Positions 1 through 8,327 of a stretch of DNA of 18,351 nt are shown here, in pieces. Every line of letters begins with the position of its first letter. The stretch's first letter is position 1. The DNA is from Acanthamoeba lenticulata (lineage: Eukaryota; Discosea; Longamoebia; Acanthamoebidae), in assembly GCA_002179805.1 (NCBI GenBank), contig NAVB01000852.1, positions 1 to 18,351 of the forward strand, read 5' to 3'. Both the position numbers and the translations under genes were made by a program. A model generated the notes under the pieces. The model did no database searches. It was not told the origin of the DNA and saw only the letters and a list, made by a program, of their open reading frames with translations.

Positions 1-55
1 ACTCAATTATAATTATTTCATAAATGTTTTATAATTATTATTGGGGAATGTGCAG

Positions 56-1149
56 GTATTCCACTGTGGAGGATCTGTGCCACTTGATGTCTCTTATCTT
101 CAGAGACAACTACACCGAGTTCGCGATCCCATCCCAGATTCTTGATGGCCAAACCATCAAGGAGTGGCTGGTCCCTCTGTACGACTCTGCAGCTGCCAAG
201 TATGGCGTACGTGCAATATCTTAGAAACTGCAAAGACTTGGGGGTGCTTGAATGGTTTGGGTGTTGACACACAAACAATCACTTGCTCCTGCAGGTTACC
301 TCCATGGGCATGCCATGGGAAAATCTGCTCTTGTCCAACCCTGGAAATCCAGACTACTGGCAAAAGGGAAAGGTACAGTATTTAAATATATAAAGCCATT
401 TAATAATTTTTCCTGCTTGGATGTGGGTCCAGAGCGGGGCTGTGTTTGGCTACACGGCTGAGATCGTAATGATCCCTGAACTCAAGCTTGGCGTTGCCGT
501 GTTGATGAATGGTTCCACCCATCCTGAGAAGGGTCTGCCCTAACCACATACTCACACTTACTTCCATCGCAGGCGGGCTCAGTGGCCCTGCGCTCACCGC
601 AGCGCTGCAGGCAAACGTGGTGTTGGTTCCGCCACTCACAGAGCTTCTGCAACAAGTCCAACCCCCGCCCGCCCTCCCGCCGCTTCCCATGAACATCGTC
701 GGATCGTACAAAGTGCCCGACAACGACACCAGTCTGCTCCCTCCACTCTTCCAAGGCATCTCTGCGGACGTTAGGTTGATCTGGGATGAGACCAACACGA
801 GGCGGGTCTTGCTCAGCATCTTCATCGGGCATGGGGCTCCCTTCCTCTCGGCCTTCTTGGACTACTACGAGGCCTTCAACACGGACCCCAACCAGCTCAT
901 CCTCCAGGTGTCCCTTGATGGTGCGTCTCCGCTTCTTCCGCTTTTTGTCGTTGGATAATGACGGCCACTTCTCACCAATACACATGCGTGTGGGGATGAT
1001 GACCAGTCACTAGTCCTGATACGTGCATGGAGGCTATTGGCGGAGGCAACCAACTGGTTTACTTCACCCTGGCGCCGAACACCGGCGCTGCCATGACCTT
1101 GGAGCTCAAGGGTCTTTATTATGGCTTCATCTTCCACCGCGCCAAGTGA
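56..1149 (+). CDS. Serine beta-lactamase-like hydrolase, C-terminal part (5' end outside window)
   Basis: Partial gene. Exons 56-206, 295-372, 433-532, 573-920 and 1007-1149 (TGA at 1147-1149) join in phase, and bases 1-55 are the end of an upstream intron (acceptor TGCAG). The protein starts in YSTVEDLCHLMSLIF, the helix that follows the active-site region in class C beta-lactamase/DD-peptidase relatives. Splicing 372 to 433 creates K-S-G followed by AVFGYTAEIVMIPE and LGVAVLMNGS. This matches the family's third motif (KTG-like) on its beta strand and the last sheet strands. A further C-terminal domain of about 160 residues follows (LPPLPMNIVGSYKVPD onward), as in beta-lactamase-like proteins of the LACTBL1 type. 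The SxxK and YxN catalytic motifs would lie upstream, so activity cannot be judged. Substrate unknown; eukaryotic members are not necessarily antibiotic-degrading. Confidence 0.85.
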
Positions 1150-1279
1150 TTAAGTGATTAAGTGCCTGTTTTTATTGCCGTCTTTTTAAAGTCATTTTTT
1201 CTTTTTTATATATGTTTAAAAAAAATCTTGTTTCCTTGGCACAGAAAGGGGAAAAGACTCCTCCTCGTTATCATCACGC

Positions 1280-1299
1280 CGTCTTGTTTACACAAGACG
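1280..1299. repeat. Perfect 8-bp inverted repeat with 4-nt loop
   Basis: CGTCTTGT at 1280-1287 is the exact reverse complement of ACAAGACG at 1292-1299, with loop TTAC. It lies in the 3' flank shared by two convergent genes, so it could form a hairpin in either transcript. Function not shown. Confidence 0.6.
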
Positions 1300-1357
1300 A
1301 CGACTTCCTGTAGGCTTGACTGATCGAGTACGCCGTAGCCACAGGAAAGGAGGATGG

Positions 1358-1581
1358 CTACCGGTGGTCTTCCCGATCAGGCAGCCGTCGCTGCCAAAGG
1401 CATTGCGCCGCCACAAAACCGCTCTGAACAACGACGCCCGTCGCGCCTATTGCGGTCGCTTTGCCGACTTGCGCCACCGACCGGAGCATGGTGGTAGCCA
1501 CCGTGGCGGTCTCCGAGAGGATCTTTCCCGCAGTGGTAGTCGCTTTGAGGGCATCCTCGGTAGCGGAGGTCAGCGTCTTGG
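1358..1581 (-). other. Possible 3' exon of the four-helix membrane protein
   Basis: On the minus strand an acceptor (TTGATGCAG, ending at 1582) is followed by a reading frame to a TAG at 1358. It has GC-rich third positions and an Ala/Thr/Val-rich helical composition (KTLTSATEDALKATTTAGK and onward). The good donor GTAAGA at 1624, just after the fourth membrane helix of the upstream frame, leaves phase 2, whereas this frame needs phase 1. The junction therefore does not fit without a weaker donor. It may be a real exon joined another way, or simply 3' UTR. Confidence 0.3.
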
Positions 1582-1620
1582 CTGCATCAAGCCATGAGGA
1601 ACAAATCTCTTGTTGAACTC

Positions 1621-2160
1621 TTACCATTTGCTCCAGAGGAAGAATAACAAGCCGAGCCCACAACCACACATGATTAAAACCGCTCCTGCAGCTAAGAACA
1701 CGGTGACCGTGGAAAGGCCGCTTCCTGTCGAAAATGCAGGACCGATCTTGGCCTGGACGATGAGCACCGTCGAAGCCAGGAGCCAAACCAGACCCAGGCC
1801 TGTCATGAGCGCAGCAATAACGGCCGCCCATAGTGCTGGCCTGCCCACATCACCGTGTTGCAGTAACGCGACCACGAGAGATGCCAACGCGAGGATGGTA
1901 GAGACGAGAAAGCAGACGAAGGCAACGACGCCGCAGAACAAGGCCCAGTTGGTCAGCAGCCTGTCAGCGGCCTCTGTTGGTCCCAGGCCGATGGCCACGA
2001 AGGTTGTGCCGAGAAACACACCATTCGTTTCGGCCAGGGTGCTGAGAGTTAGCTTACGAAAGCGCTTCCAGTCAAGTGCAGCACCAGCAGCACCAGCAGC
2101 ACCAGCTCCAGCAGCAGCGCCAGCAGCACCACCAGCACCAGCAAGCAGGGCGAGAAGCAT
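1621..2160 (-). CDS. Four-helix membrane protein with Ala/Gly-rich N-terminus, unrecognised
   Basis: One open frame from ATG at 2160 to TAA at 1621 gives 179 residues. Residues 1-30 are an Ala/Gly/Leu tract encoded by GCT/GGT repeats, which might act as a signal or be low complexity. Four hydrophobic segments follow: around TNGVFLGTTFVAIGLG; then WALFCGVVAFVCFLVSTILA; then ALWAAVIAALMTGLGLVWLL; then TVFLAAGAVLIMCGCGLGLL. The last ends in FLWSK at the frame's end. The spacing suggests a tetraspan protein, but it lacks the CCG and EC2 cysteines of tetraspanins and I cannot name a family. The final TGG-TAA sits on a good donor sequence (G|GTAAGA), so the true C-terminus may lie in a later exon. 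Confidence 0.55.
   Translation of the reverse strand: MLLALLAGAGGAAGAAAGAGAAGAAGAALDWKRFRKLTLSTLAETNGVFLGTTFVAIGLGPTEAADRLLTNWALFCGVVAFVCFLVSTILALASLVVALLQHGDVGRPALWAAVIAALMTGLGLVWLLASTVLIVQAKIGPAFSTGSGLSTVTVFLAAGAVLIMCGCGLGLLFFLWSKW
2078..2150. repeat. Imperfect CAG/GCT-type trinucleotide repeat
   Basis: A run of AGC/ACC/AGC triplets on the plus strand, read on the minus strand as GCT, GGT and GCA. It encodes the Ala/Gly-rich start of the membrane protein. Length variation here would change the N-terminus without shifting the frame. Confidence 0.7.
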
Positions 2161-2173
2161 GGGGAGGCTTTTT

Positions 2174-2179
2174 CACGTG
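2174..2179. promoter_or_regulatory. CACGTG E-box inside a longer imperfect palindrome
   Basis: CACGTG lies 13 nt upstream of the ATG of the minus-strand membrane protein. It is flanked by CTTTT on one side and AAAAG on the other, making an imperfect palindrome of about 18 bp. The core is the classical bHLH-binding sequence, but use as a regulatory site is inference. Confidence 0.3.
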
Positions 2180-2327
2180 GAAAAGTGGTGGTTGGTTGGG
2201 AAGGGCAGTCAAGTAAAGACTGGTGGTACTGCTCTGCCAATGATTGCACGCCCACTCCATGAGAACTGTTTCACAGTGTCTTGAAATATCTTGGGACACG
2301 GCACAGGAGAACGCAGAACGGATACAG

Positions 2328-2788
2328 TCAGTCCGCGCCCTTCCACCAAAAACTTTTCATGTGAATCCCTGTGACCACAACTACTCCTTCGCATTTAAGG
2401 CTGCTTGTCGGCGTCTTCATCGGTGTATGATCGCAATGTCGACACAAAATGGAATATTCCACAGAGTCGGCAAGCTCAAGCGCGAGCAGGCAGACCAGAC
2501 GACACCCGGCGCCCATGGCCACCAGCACGCCCACGTGCATGCCCACCCGGCGTGTCGTGGCAAGGTAGAAGATGGCCGCAATGTCGTTCTTGGTCGGGGC
2601 GTAGATGCCCGGGTAGTGCGATGCTGGTGGACCCCCTGGTGAGACGCCAGCAGGTGCTGCAGGCCTACTCCATCATCACCACCGACGTGCGCATCACCTG
2701 CCACAACCAAAAGGACAAGGGGTGCGACCGTTAAGCGTGCGGTCGATGGTGAAGCCCGGGCGAGAGGCAAAGGCATAGCGCGAGCCAT
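2328..2788 (-). CDS. Tentative small membrane protein, two exons
   Basis: Model: exons 2698-2788 and 2328-2656 on the minus strand, 41-nt intron, 139 residues. The second exon reads HYPGIYAPTKNDIAAIFYLA followed by a hydrophobic stretch (GMHVGVLVAMGAG, then LVCLLALELA). Its third codon positions are strongly GC-rich, unlike the other frames, so this part is probably coding. The first exon (MARAMPLPLARAS, then a hydrophobic LTVAPLVLLVV) joins in phase 1, which fits, but its codon use is poor. The 3' part after residue about 95 turns AT-rich and could be intron or UTR. Only 84 bp separate this ATG from the stop of the kinesin gene upstream on the same strand. I do not recognise a family. Confidence 0.35.
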
Positions 2789-2872
2789 AGAGTCGGGTTC
2801 AGGGCACAGACGCCTTCTCTTCCGTTTCTTTTTCGTCAATTAATTGTCGTCATTTTGATTACGAAAGGGACA

Positions 2873-5624
2873 TCAGGTCAGGAAGAGGGTGAGCGGGCCG
2901 ACGTGTGGTTGCCGCTGGCGTCGACGCGCGGTGAAGAAGAGTTCCACGTAGCGGTCGCGCGGTCGTGGCGCGTCGCGGTAACGCGGCGCATCACGCGCCA
3001 GCAGGTGCCGCCAAAACACATCCGCGCGGAGCACTTCCACGAACAGGCGACAAACCTGCAACCCGCCCCAAGGGTAAGTATCTTCCTCGTCGATGACGAA
3101 GAAGATGATGATGATGATGACGAGAGACGCACAAGCATGAGGCGGCCGAGTGAGATGACGTCAAGGAGAGAGAAGATGTGGACAAGAATCTCGGTGGGCA
3201 GGACGGCAAAGAAGTCAATGGAGGAGAAGACCGGGTCGTAGTCGCGCTTGGCGGCCAGCAGCCGCCGCAGGTGGTAGTTGGGCGTGAGCCGGAGGCTGTC
3301 CAGCCGTTTGCCCGTGAGCGGCGACCGCTGGTGGGTCTCGAGCCACAGCCGGATGGCCGCCCGCTCGTACGTATGCCCATCTGCGCAGAAGACCGGGTCC
3401 TTGAAGATGCCCCGCGTCAGCGGGCACACAAAGTGGAGCATTTCGCGTCGATCGCGCCCCACGGCCCGGGAGCTGCTCGAGGCTGGCGCTGGACTCCCAG
3501 GCGAGGACCAGGCCAACGACGGGGTCGCTGATAATAATGATGAGGAAGAAGACGATGATGTTGAGGACCAGGGCGAGAGGCTTTTCGGTGCAGTTCTGCG
3601 GCGCGTTTTAACGGCAACGGGCGTTACGGGCGTCACGACGGGGTCGCTGCTGAGGATAGTGGTGGTCGTGTGGGCCATGTCCTCGGGCAGAGTCAGCAGC
3701 GGCAGGTCCGGAAGCCGCTCCTCTTGGCCCTGGCCGTCCCCATCACTGTCATCGCCACCGATCAGGAGCCGCTCCTTGCCCTTCTGCCCCACACGTTCGA
3801 GCTCGGCTTGCAAAAACTGGATCAACTGAGCCTGGGAGACGCAAACGGCCGTCAGCTTATTTCCGTCGACACATAAGGACGCAGATGAATGTGTAGAATG
3901 CGTGGGCATTTGTGAACGAATGATTACCTGCTCGTCGATCTTGGCCTCGGCGGTCTTGAGGAGGACTTCGAGCACCTCGACCGATCGCTGCTGGTTGACC
4001 ACAGGCTTGTTCTTGATCTTGCTCGCACTGCACACGCCGCCCCGGCCACGTTAAGCAAAGCATCATAACCATCATGGCATCTCGGCGGGTACCGGTAGCC
4101 AAAGCGCAGGGTGGAGAGGGTCTCGAGGGCGTTGAAGCTGTTGGGCGAGCAGTTGATGATGAGCGTCGTGCGCGCGTTCCCGCCGAGACTGTTCTTGAGC
4201 AGCCGCGTGAGCTTGCTGTCGCGGTAGGGCACATGACGCTGCCTGCCCCCCGAGCTCAGCGCCGAGATCACGTTGCCCAGCGCCAACAGCGACTTGTTGA
4301 TCTGCTTGGCCTCGTCCAGCCGCAGCCCCTCCGCTCCTGCAAAAATGAAGAAAAAATAAATGAATAAATAATATATAAATTAAAATAAAAATCATAAATA
4401 AAATCAAAATTGAAAGAATGCAGCACAGTACCGGTCTTGTCGGCCTTCTCCGACCCGGCGAGATCGACCAGGTAGAGCTGGCCCTTGCGGGTGACGCGTG
4501 TGTTGGCGTCGTTGGTGGTGATGGTGATGAGAAAGATCGCATGGCCGCGCGAGCTCTCGTCGTTGGAGCGCGTCGAGGCTACCATGCGGTTGCGCGCGCC
4601 TCGCTGCATGGTGGCGATGATCTCGTTGCTGGAAAGCATGGTCAGCACCTCGGCGAACGGCACCGCCACGCCACCGCCAGGTTGGTCCAGTATCTCGAGT
4701 TCGTTTGATGGAACTGTTTTGTTTTGTTGTTGTTTGATGATGTTTCTGAATTAAAATTGAACGAAATACAGAAATAAAACGTATCAAGGAGGCGTAGTAG
4801 TACCAAGGAGGTCGCGGATCTTTTCCATGTAGATCTCAAGGTAGGAGGCGCTAACGTCGATGTGGATGTGGGGCGGGGCGTGGGCCACCTCGTAGAAGAT
4901 CTCTTCCATGACGCGCGGGATGATGCCCTTGAGTCCTTGGTCGTAGCCCAGCTCGTGCAGCCGCGGGTCGTCGAAGCCCGGGCCCTGCATCGTGTAGGTC
5001 TTGCCCGCCCCGGTTTGGCCATACGCGATGATCGATGCGCTGAAGCCATTCAACACGTCTGCACTAGAAGCTGAGAACAACGTCATGTACAAAACGATGA
5101 AGAAGTCGAACCTTTGACCATCGGCCGAGCTGCGTACTCGTAGACTTCGTCTTGTAGTGCGTATTCATCAAACGCTCTGTTGAAACTGAAGGTCTGCGTC
5201 TTGCCGCCAACAGCCTGCAACAGTGGGAAGCGGATTATGAAGGTCAGAGGGTTCTTTGGAGGCAGAAGAAGGTAGCATAGTGGGAGAGAACCTCATAGGT
5301 GACGCTCTGTCCGTCTTCGCCAACACGTACGCAGGGCACACCTCCTGCAAGGGCGAGTAGGCGCACCCGTGCCGGCATAACACTTTAGTTGTTGGGGATG
5401 CAATTATCAGGAATCACACACGAACCTTTGGAGATTTCCAAGTCAGAAGCGGGACGCAATCGGCAAACAACGCGAATATTTTCCGCATCCTCATCTGGCA
5501 AATCTTGTGCTGGAGAAGATGCCATGGAAGAACGCTTTCGGTGATGGCTTGCTCTGCGCTTTTTAAAGGCTCCCCCGCCGTGGTGACCCAGGGGCGTGGT
5601 GGGAGCCCCATCTGCACTCATCAT
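2873..5624 (-). CDS. Kinesin motor fused to U-box and F-box (705 residues)
   Basis: Nine exons join in phase: 5426-5624, 5292-5344, 5112-5214, 4804-5058, 4432-4713, 4093-4336, 3928-4027, 3133-3831 and 2873-3055 (TGA at 2875-2873). The ATG at 5624 is chosen because further upstream the frame holds only a GTG. Residues 48-390 are a kinesin motor: RVVCRLRP, P-loop GQTGAGKT at 132-139, switch I NDESSRGH at 254-261 (usually SSRSH, here Gly for Ser), switch II DLAGSE at 287-292, then [16 protein letters not shown]. The motor closes with [19 protein letters not shown] short predicted coiled coil (about 392-430) and a Ser/Pro-rich linker follow. Residues 543-613 are a full U-box ([38 protein letters not shown]). 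Residues 622-665 are an F-box ([14 protein letters not shown], then [19 protein letters not shown]). Family knowledge: motors walk on microtubules, a U-box recruits an E2, an F-box binds SKP1. Inference: a motor-borne ubiquitin ligase. The coil and U-box share exon 3133-3831, which argues against two genes. Confidence 0.85.
3100..3121. repeat. GAA/GAT trinucleotide tract in the last kinesin intron
   Basis: GAAGAAGATGATGATGATGA and flanking triplets lie in the intron 3056-3132 between the two F-box-coding exons. Read through, the minus strand would give a poly-Ser run in place of the second half of the F-box. Removing the intron restores the F-box. Confidence 0.6.
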
Positions 5625-5718
5625 CTCTTTCCCGTTCAATGAACGCGCCACCTGGAATTTCGCGTTCTTGTGAAAAATTGGCGCCTTTTTTAATGAATTT
5701 TAAAAAAACACAGACAGC

Positions 5719-7881
5719 TCACGACTTATGAGTGTACTCGGCCTGCCTCAACCGAGCGAGCTCAATGCGTGCCGCCTCAGCTTCCTTTTCCAGCTTGAGA
5801 ATGCGAGCCTGTGCCTCGATTTCCATCACCTGCCGTTGCGTAAGGCTGTACTTGGACGTGGGATCCACCACAGGGGGAGCGGCCGCCACGGCTGGTGTGC
5901 CCAGCGTGGCGCCAGCGCCTTTTGTCTCTTTGACGAGCATCTGCGTCGCCTGCGTGATTGTCTTGACAGCCTCCTCGAGGCCCAAGTCCTGACCTTTCGC
6001 GTAGCGGGCACGGAAGGCCGAGAGCAGCTGCGCAGTGGCGACGTTCACGCTGTGGGCGCTGGCAGAGACCGGCTCATCGCCAATACCGCCCTCCGAGGAG
6101 ATGTACTGCTTGGTGGTGCTGACCAGGTGGCCGATGGACGCCACCACGTACCGCGCAGCCGAGACGAGGCCCTCCGTCCACTTTGGGTCGGTGTGGTAGG
6201 CTGAATCCGATGGAGTGGCAACGCGCTCCGCTTGGGCTCGGCTGGCCGCAGTCAACAGGACTGAGCAAGCCCTCGCGATGTACTGCCATTTACTGCCTGT
6301 TAGCGAACCCTTGACGTCTTGTTTCTCGGGATTGAACACACATACCTGTGTTCCATCAAAGACAGCGTCCGAGACTTCGATAAAAGTCGGTGCAATGGAA
6401 CCACTCTCGTTCGTGTCCTGGCGAGTGACGGCCAAGTCGACGGCCAGGTTTTCGACCGCCTGACAGGCTTCAACGAGTTCGTTTCTGGCGAGCTCCTCTC
6501 CGGCCGCTGCTGATGCCACACCCAGGGAATCGGTCGAAGCGTCCGAGGCTAAGGAAACCGGCTGAGGCAAAGGTGTCTGGCCGTAGCCTGCGGTTTGGGG
6601 CTGGAGGTACATCGCTTGGGGATCGCCATACATCTGGGAGTAATAGGCTTGGTTGACGCCAGATGACGGTACACCGCCGTAGACGCCATAGGCCCCGCCT
6701 GTGGTGGGCAGCTGCTGTCCACCATAGGCCCCGCCCGTGCCGGGCAGCTGCTGTCCGTAGCCGGCACCGGCACCATAGCCCATGTTGTAGCTACCCGGCG
6801 CGTATTGTGCTGCCTGCTGCTGCTGCTGCTGCTGCTGCACATGATGGCCGTACTGGGCCCGGTACTGCCCTTGAACCATGGGATAACCATAGGCAGTGGT
6901 GGGCTGCTGGTGCTGCTGCTGCTGCTGCTGCATGGGGTATCCACCGCCTCCAATCGGGCCGAGGGCCACCCCCGAAGGAGGCATGTAGCCGCCTCGCTGC
7001 TGGCTGGCGTCGAACTGCGTTCCGACGTCATCAAAAGAGATCAACGATTCCCTGGGCGGGCATTGAGAAGCATGGTCAGTGACAAGGTTTTTCATATATC
7101 TTACAGAAGATCGGATCGTACTTGCCGCTCTCTCCGCTCCAGTGCTCATCTGCATCATCTTCTGGTTCCTCAAAGTAATCTTCCTCTTCCTCTTGTGGAG
7201 GATGCCTCTGCGGACTGACTGCGCTTCCACCACGACCAGCAGCTCGACCAGGAGTGTCGCTTGGGCGACGATCCCGCAAGGAGGCCTCCTTCATCATTTG
7301 GCGAGCCTCTTCCTCATCGTGGGCGTAGGTGTCGGCAGCCGTCTGGGGGTTGCGCGGATCCGGCCCAACCATGCCAGTGGAGTTCCAGAGGCAGTACTTG
7401 ATGTCTTTCAGCCACAGTTCCTTGTGCTCCCTATTCTTGCCCCACATCATGACGCGACGCTGCTTCGCCTTGGCCAGCGTGCCCTGCAAGGAGCACACAC
7501 AGACACACAAACACGCTAAGCTGCTGCCTCACAGCTGATATCTGAGAGGAGGCACAAGAAACGAACCTTCTCTGGGCACAGGAGACGGAACTCGTAGTTG
7601 GGACTGTCTGGGAGGGTGACAACCTTCATGCCCACATTGAAGTGGATCACAATCTGCAGCTGAAACTTCTGGGCCCCCGTCCGCTTAGTTATGAGCATGC
7701 AGTCGTTGAACAGCCAAAAATAGCGAGGCTTTTTAGTGTTGGTGTTGACGCTGAAGTAGATTAACTCGCCGTGGCGGATTAACTGCCTTTGTCTTTGCGA
7801 AAGCAAGAACTTGGGGCCGGGCTGCAACATATGGTACAACTTTTCCGCATCCGAAAGAACTCGTCCTTTGGCGCTGGCCAT
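5719..7881 (-). CDS. PH domain - Gln/Gly/Tyr-rich linker - I/LWEQ actin-binding protein (669 residues)
   Basis: Exons 7567-7881, 7122-7483 and 5719-7051 join in phase; the donor at 7121 (AA|GTACGA) is the least certain site. The ATG at 7881 directly follows an intron acceptor (TTTTTGCAG). Residues about 15-140 form a PH domain of the type that follows RhoGEF domains: HGELIYFSV, KPRYFWLFNDCMLITKR, then ELWLKDIKYCLW as the closing helix with its Trp. No DH domain is present. Residues 141-225 are charged. Residues 227-420 are rich in Gln, Gly, Tyr and Pro, with two poly-Gln runs. Residues from about 440 to the end match the I/LWEQ (THATCH) module of talin and Sla2/Hip1: VNVATAQLLSAFRARY, AVKTITQATQMLV, then the signature C-terminal helix TQRQVMEIEAQARILKLEKE, followed by EAARIELARLRQAEY. 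Likely role: links phosphoinositide membranes or a Rho pathway to F-actin. Confidence 0.82.
6814..6838. repeat. CTG/CAG run encoding poly-Gln
   Basis: An uninterrupted run of CTG triplets on the plus strand. On the minus strand it is CAG and encodes about eight glutamines in the linker of the PH-I/LWEQ protein. Such runs commonly vary in length between strains. Confidence 0.85.
6904..6930. repeat. Second CTG/CAG run encoding poly-Gln
   Basis: CTG triplets interrupted once by GTG, which on the minus strand gives a His within the Gln run of the same linker. Confidence 0.8.
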
Positions 7882-7952
7882 CTGCAAAAACAGGTCAGAA
7901 AGGAGGAGAAGAAGAATGGGAGCAACCCCTCCCCCCCCCACAAGAGAGCTAC
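7882..7952 (-). other. Likely 5' UTR intron of the PH-I/LWEQ gene
   Basis: On the minus strand CAGAG|GTAGCT (donor at 7952) and a pyrimidine-rich tract ending CTGTTTTTGCAG (at 7882) bound 71 nt. The ATG is the first codon after the acceptor. No open frame continues upstream in phase, so the exon before it is best read as untranslated leader. Confidence 0.55.
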
Positions 7953-7982
7953 CTCTGTAGAGTTGATTTGGCAAATCGAACT

Positions 7983-8012
7983 CTAAGTTGCTTGCGAGCG
8001 GTTCTTGCCCAT
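7983..8012 (-). other. Upstream ORF of ten codons in the PH-I/LWEQ leader
   Basis: ATG at 8012 opens a frame of nine residues (MGKNRSQAT) ending in TAG at 7983. It lies between the TATA box and the leader intron. If included in the mRNA it could reduce initiation at the main ATG. It may begin only a few bases from the cap, in which case ribosomes could skip it. Confidence 0.45.
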
Positions 8013-8041
8013 ACCGTTACCGATGCCGATAAGGTTCTGCG

Positions 8042-8049
8042 CTTTTATA
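8042..8049 (-). promoter_or_regulatory. TATA box of the PH-I/LWEQ gene
   Basis: Read on the minus strand the sequence is TATAAAAG, a canonical TATA element. It lies about 30 bp upstream of the 8010-8020 region, where transcription would be expected to start. This is the clearest TATA box I see in the window. Confidence 0.6.
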
Positions 8050-8205
8050 GCAACCGGCATGACGACCATGATGAACAAGGAAAAAGTTTCGACCGTAACA
8101 TCTTTCCACAACAAAAACATTGTTTTCTTTTTCTTTTGTCTTTTTATTTTTTTTTTTAACCTAAAAAAAAGCCGGTGGTAGCGTCATGGGTTATGGACAT
8201 ATCTA

Positions 8206-8244
8206 GTCTCTACGACCTGCCGCATGCGGCCGGCCCGTAGAGTC
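8206..8244. repeat. Nested GC-rich palindromes within an outer inverted repeat
   Basis: Outer arms CTCTACG (8208-8214) and CGTAGAG (8236-8242) are exact reverse complements. Inside lie two perfect palindromes, CCGCATGCGG (8220-8229) and GGCCGGCC (8228-8235), which overlap. The surroundings are AT-richer. It could be a structured RNA or protein-binding site; function not shown. Confidence 0.6.
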
Positions 8245-8301
8245 GCGATATGAACATACATCCTAACCCACTAGGGGTCCGGATAGTATTGCAAGCGATG
8301 C

Positions 8302-8327
8302 CGTTGGTATTTCGAAGTAACCCAACG
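8302..8327. repeat. Short inverted repeat
   Basis: CGTTGG at 8302-8307 pairs exactly with CCAACG at 8322-8327 across a 14-nt loop containing TTCGAA. It lies about 60 bp from the nested palindromes, so the two may belong to one structured element. Confidence 0.45.

Larger units (their letters stand above)
1150..1620. other. Intergenic stretch between convergent genes
   Basis: This stretch separates the stop of the beta-lactamase-like gene from the last certain codon of the minus-strand membrane protein. It holds A/T runs at 1193-1230, the hairpin at 1280-1299, and a minus-strand open stretch at 1358-1581 that could be a further exon of the membrane protein. I see no other gene or RNA here. 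Confidence 0.5.

Noticed and set aside
1610..2284. Plus-strand frame of 224 codons.
   Set aside because: It is antisense to the four-helix membrane protein and is Ala/Pro-repetitive because of the trinucleotide tract.
2405..2734. Plus-strand frame of 109 codons.
   Set aside because: It is antisense to a minus-strand exon with a more natural protein sequence; its Arg/Pro/Trp-rich composition is typical of a shadow frame.
3063..3132. Poly-Ser stretch as part of the F-box protein.
   Set aside because: It lies in an intron: splicing GTGCGT at 3132 to the acceptor at 3056 restores a normal F-box second half.
3133..5624. Reading the kinesin and the U-box/F-box as two separate genes.
   Set aside because: The neck coil and the U-box are in one open exon with no stop, start context or promoter between them, and the junction to the motor exons matches in phase.
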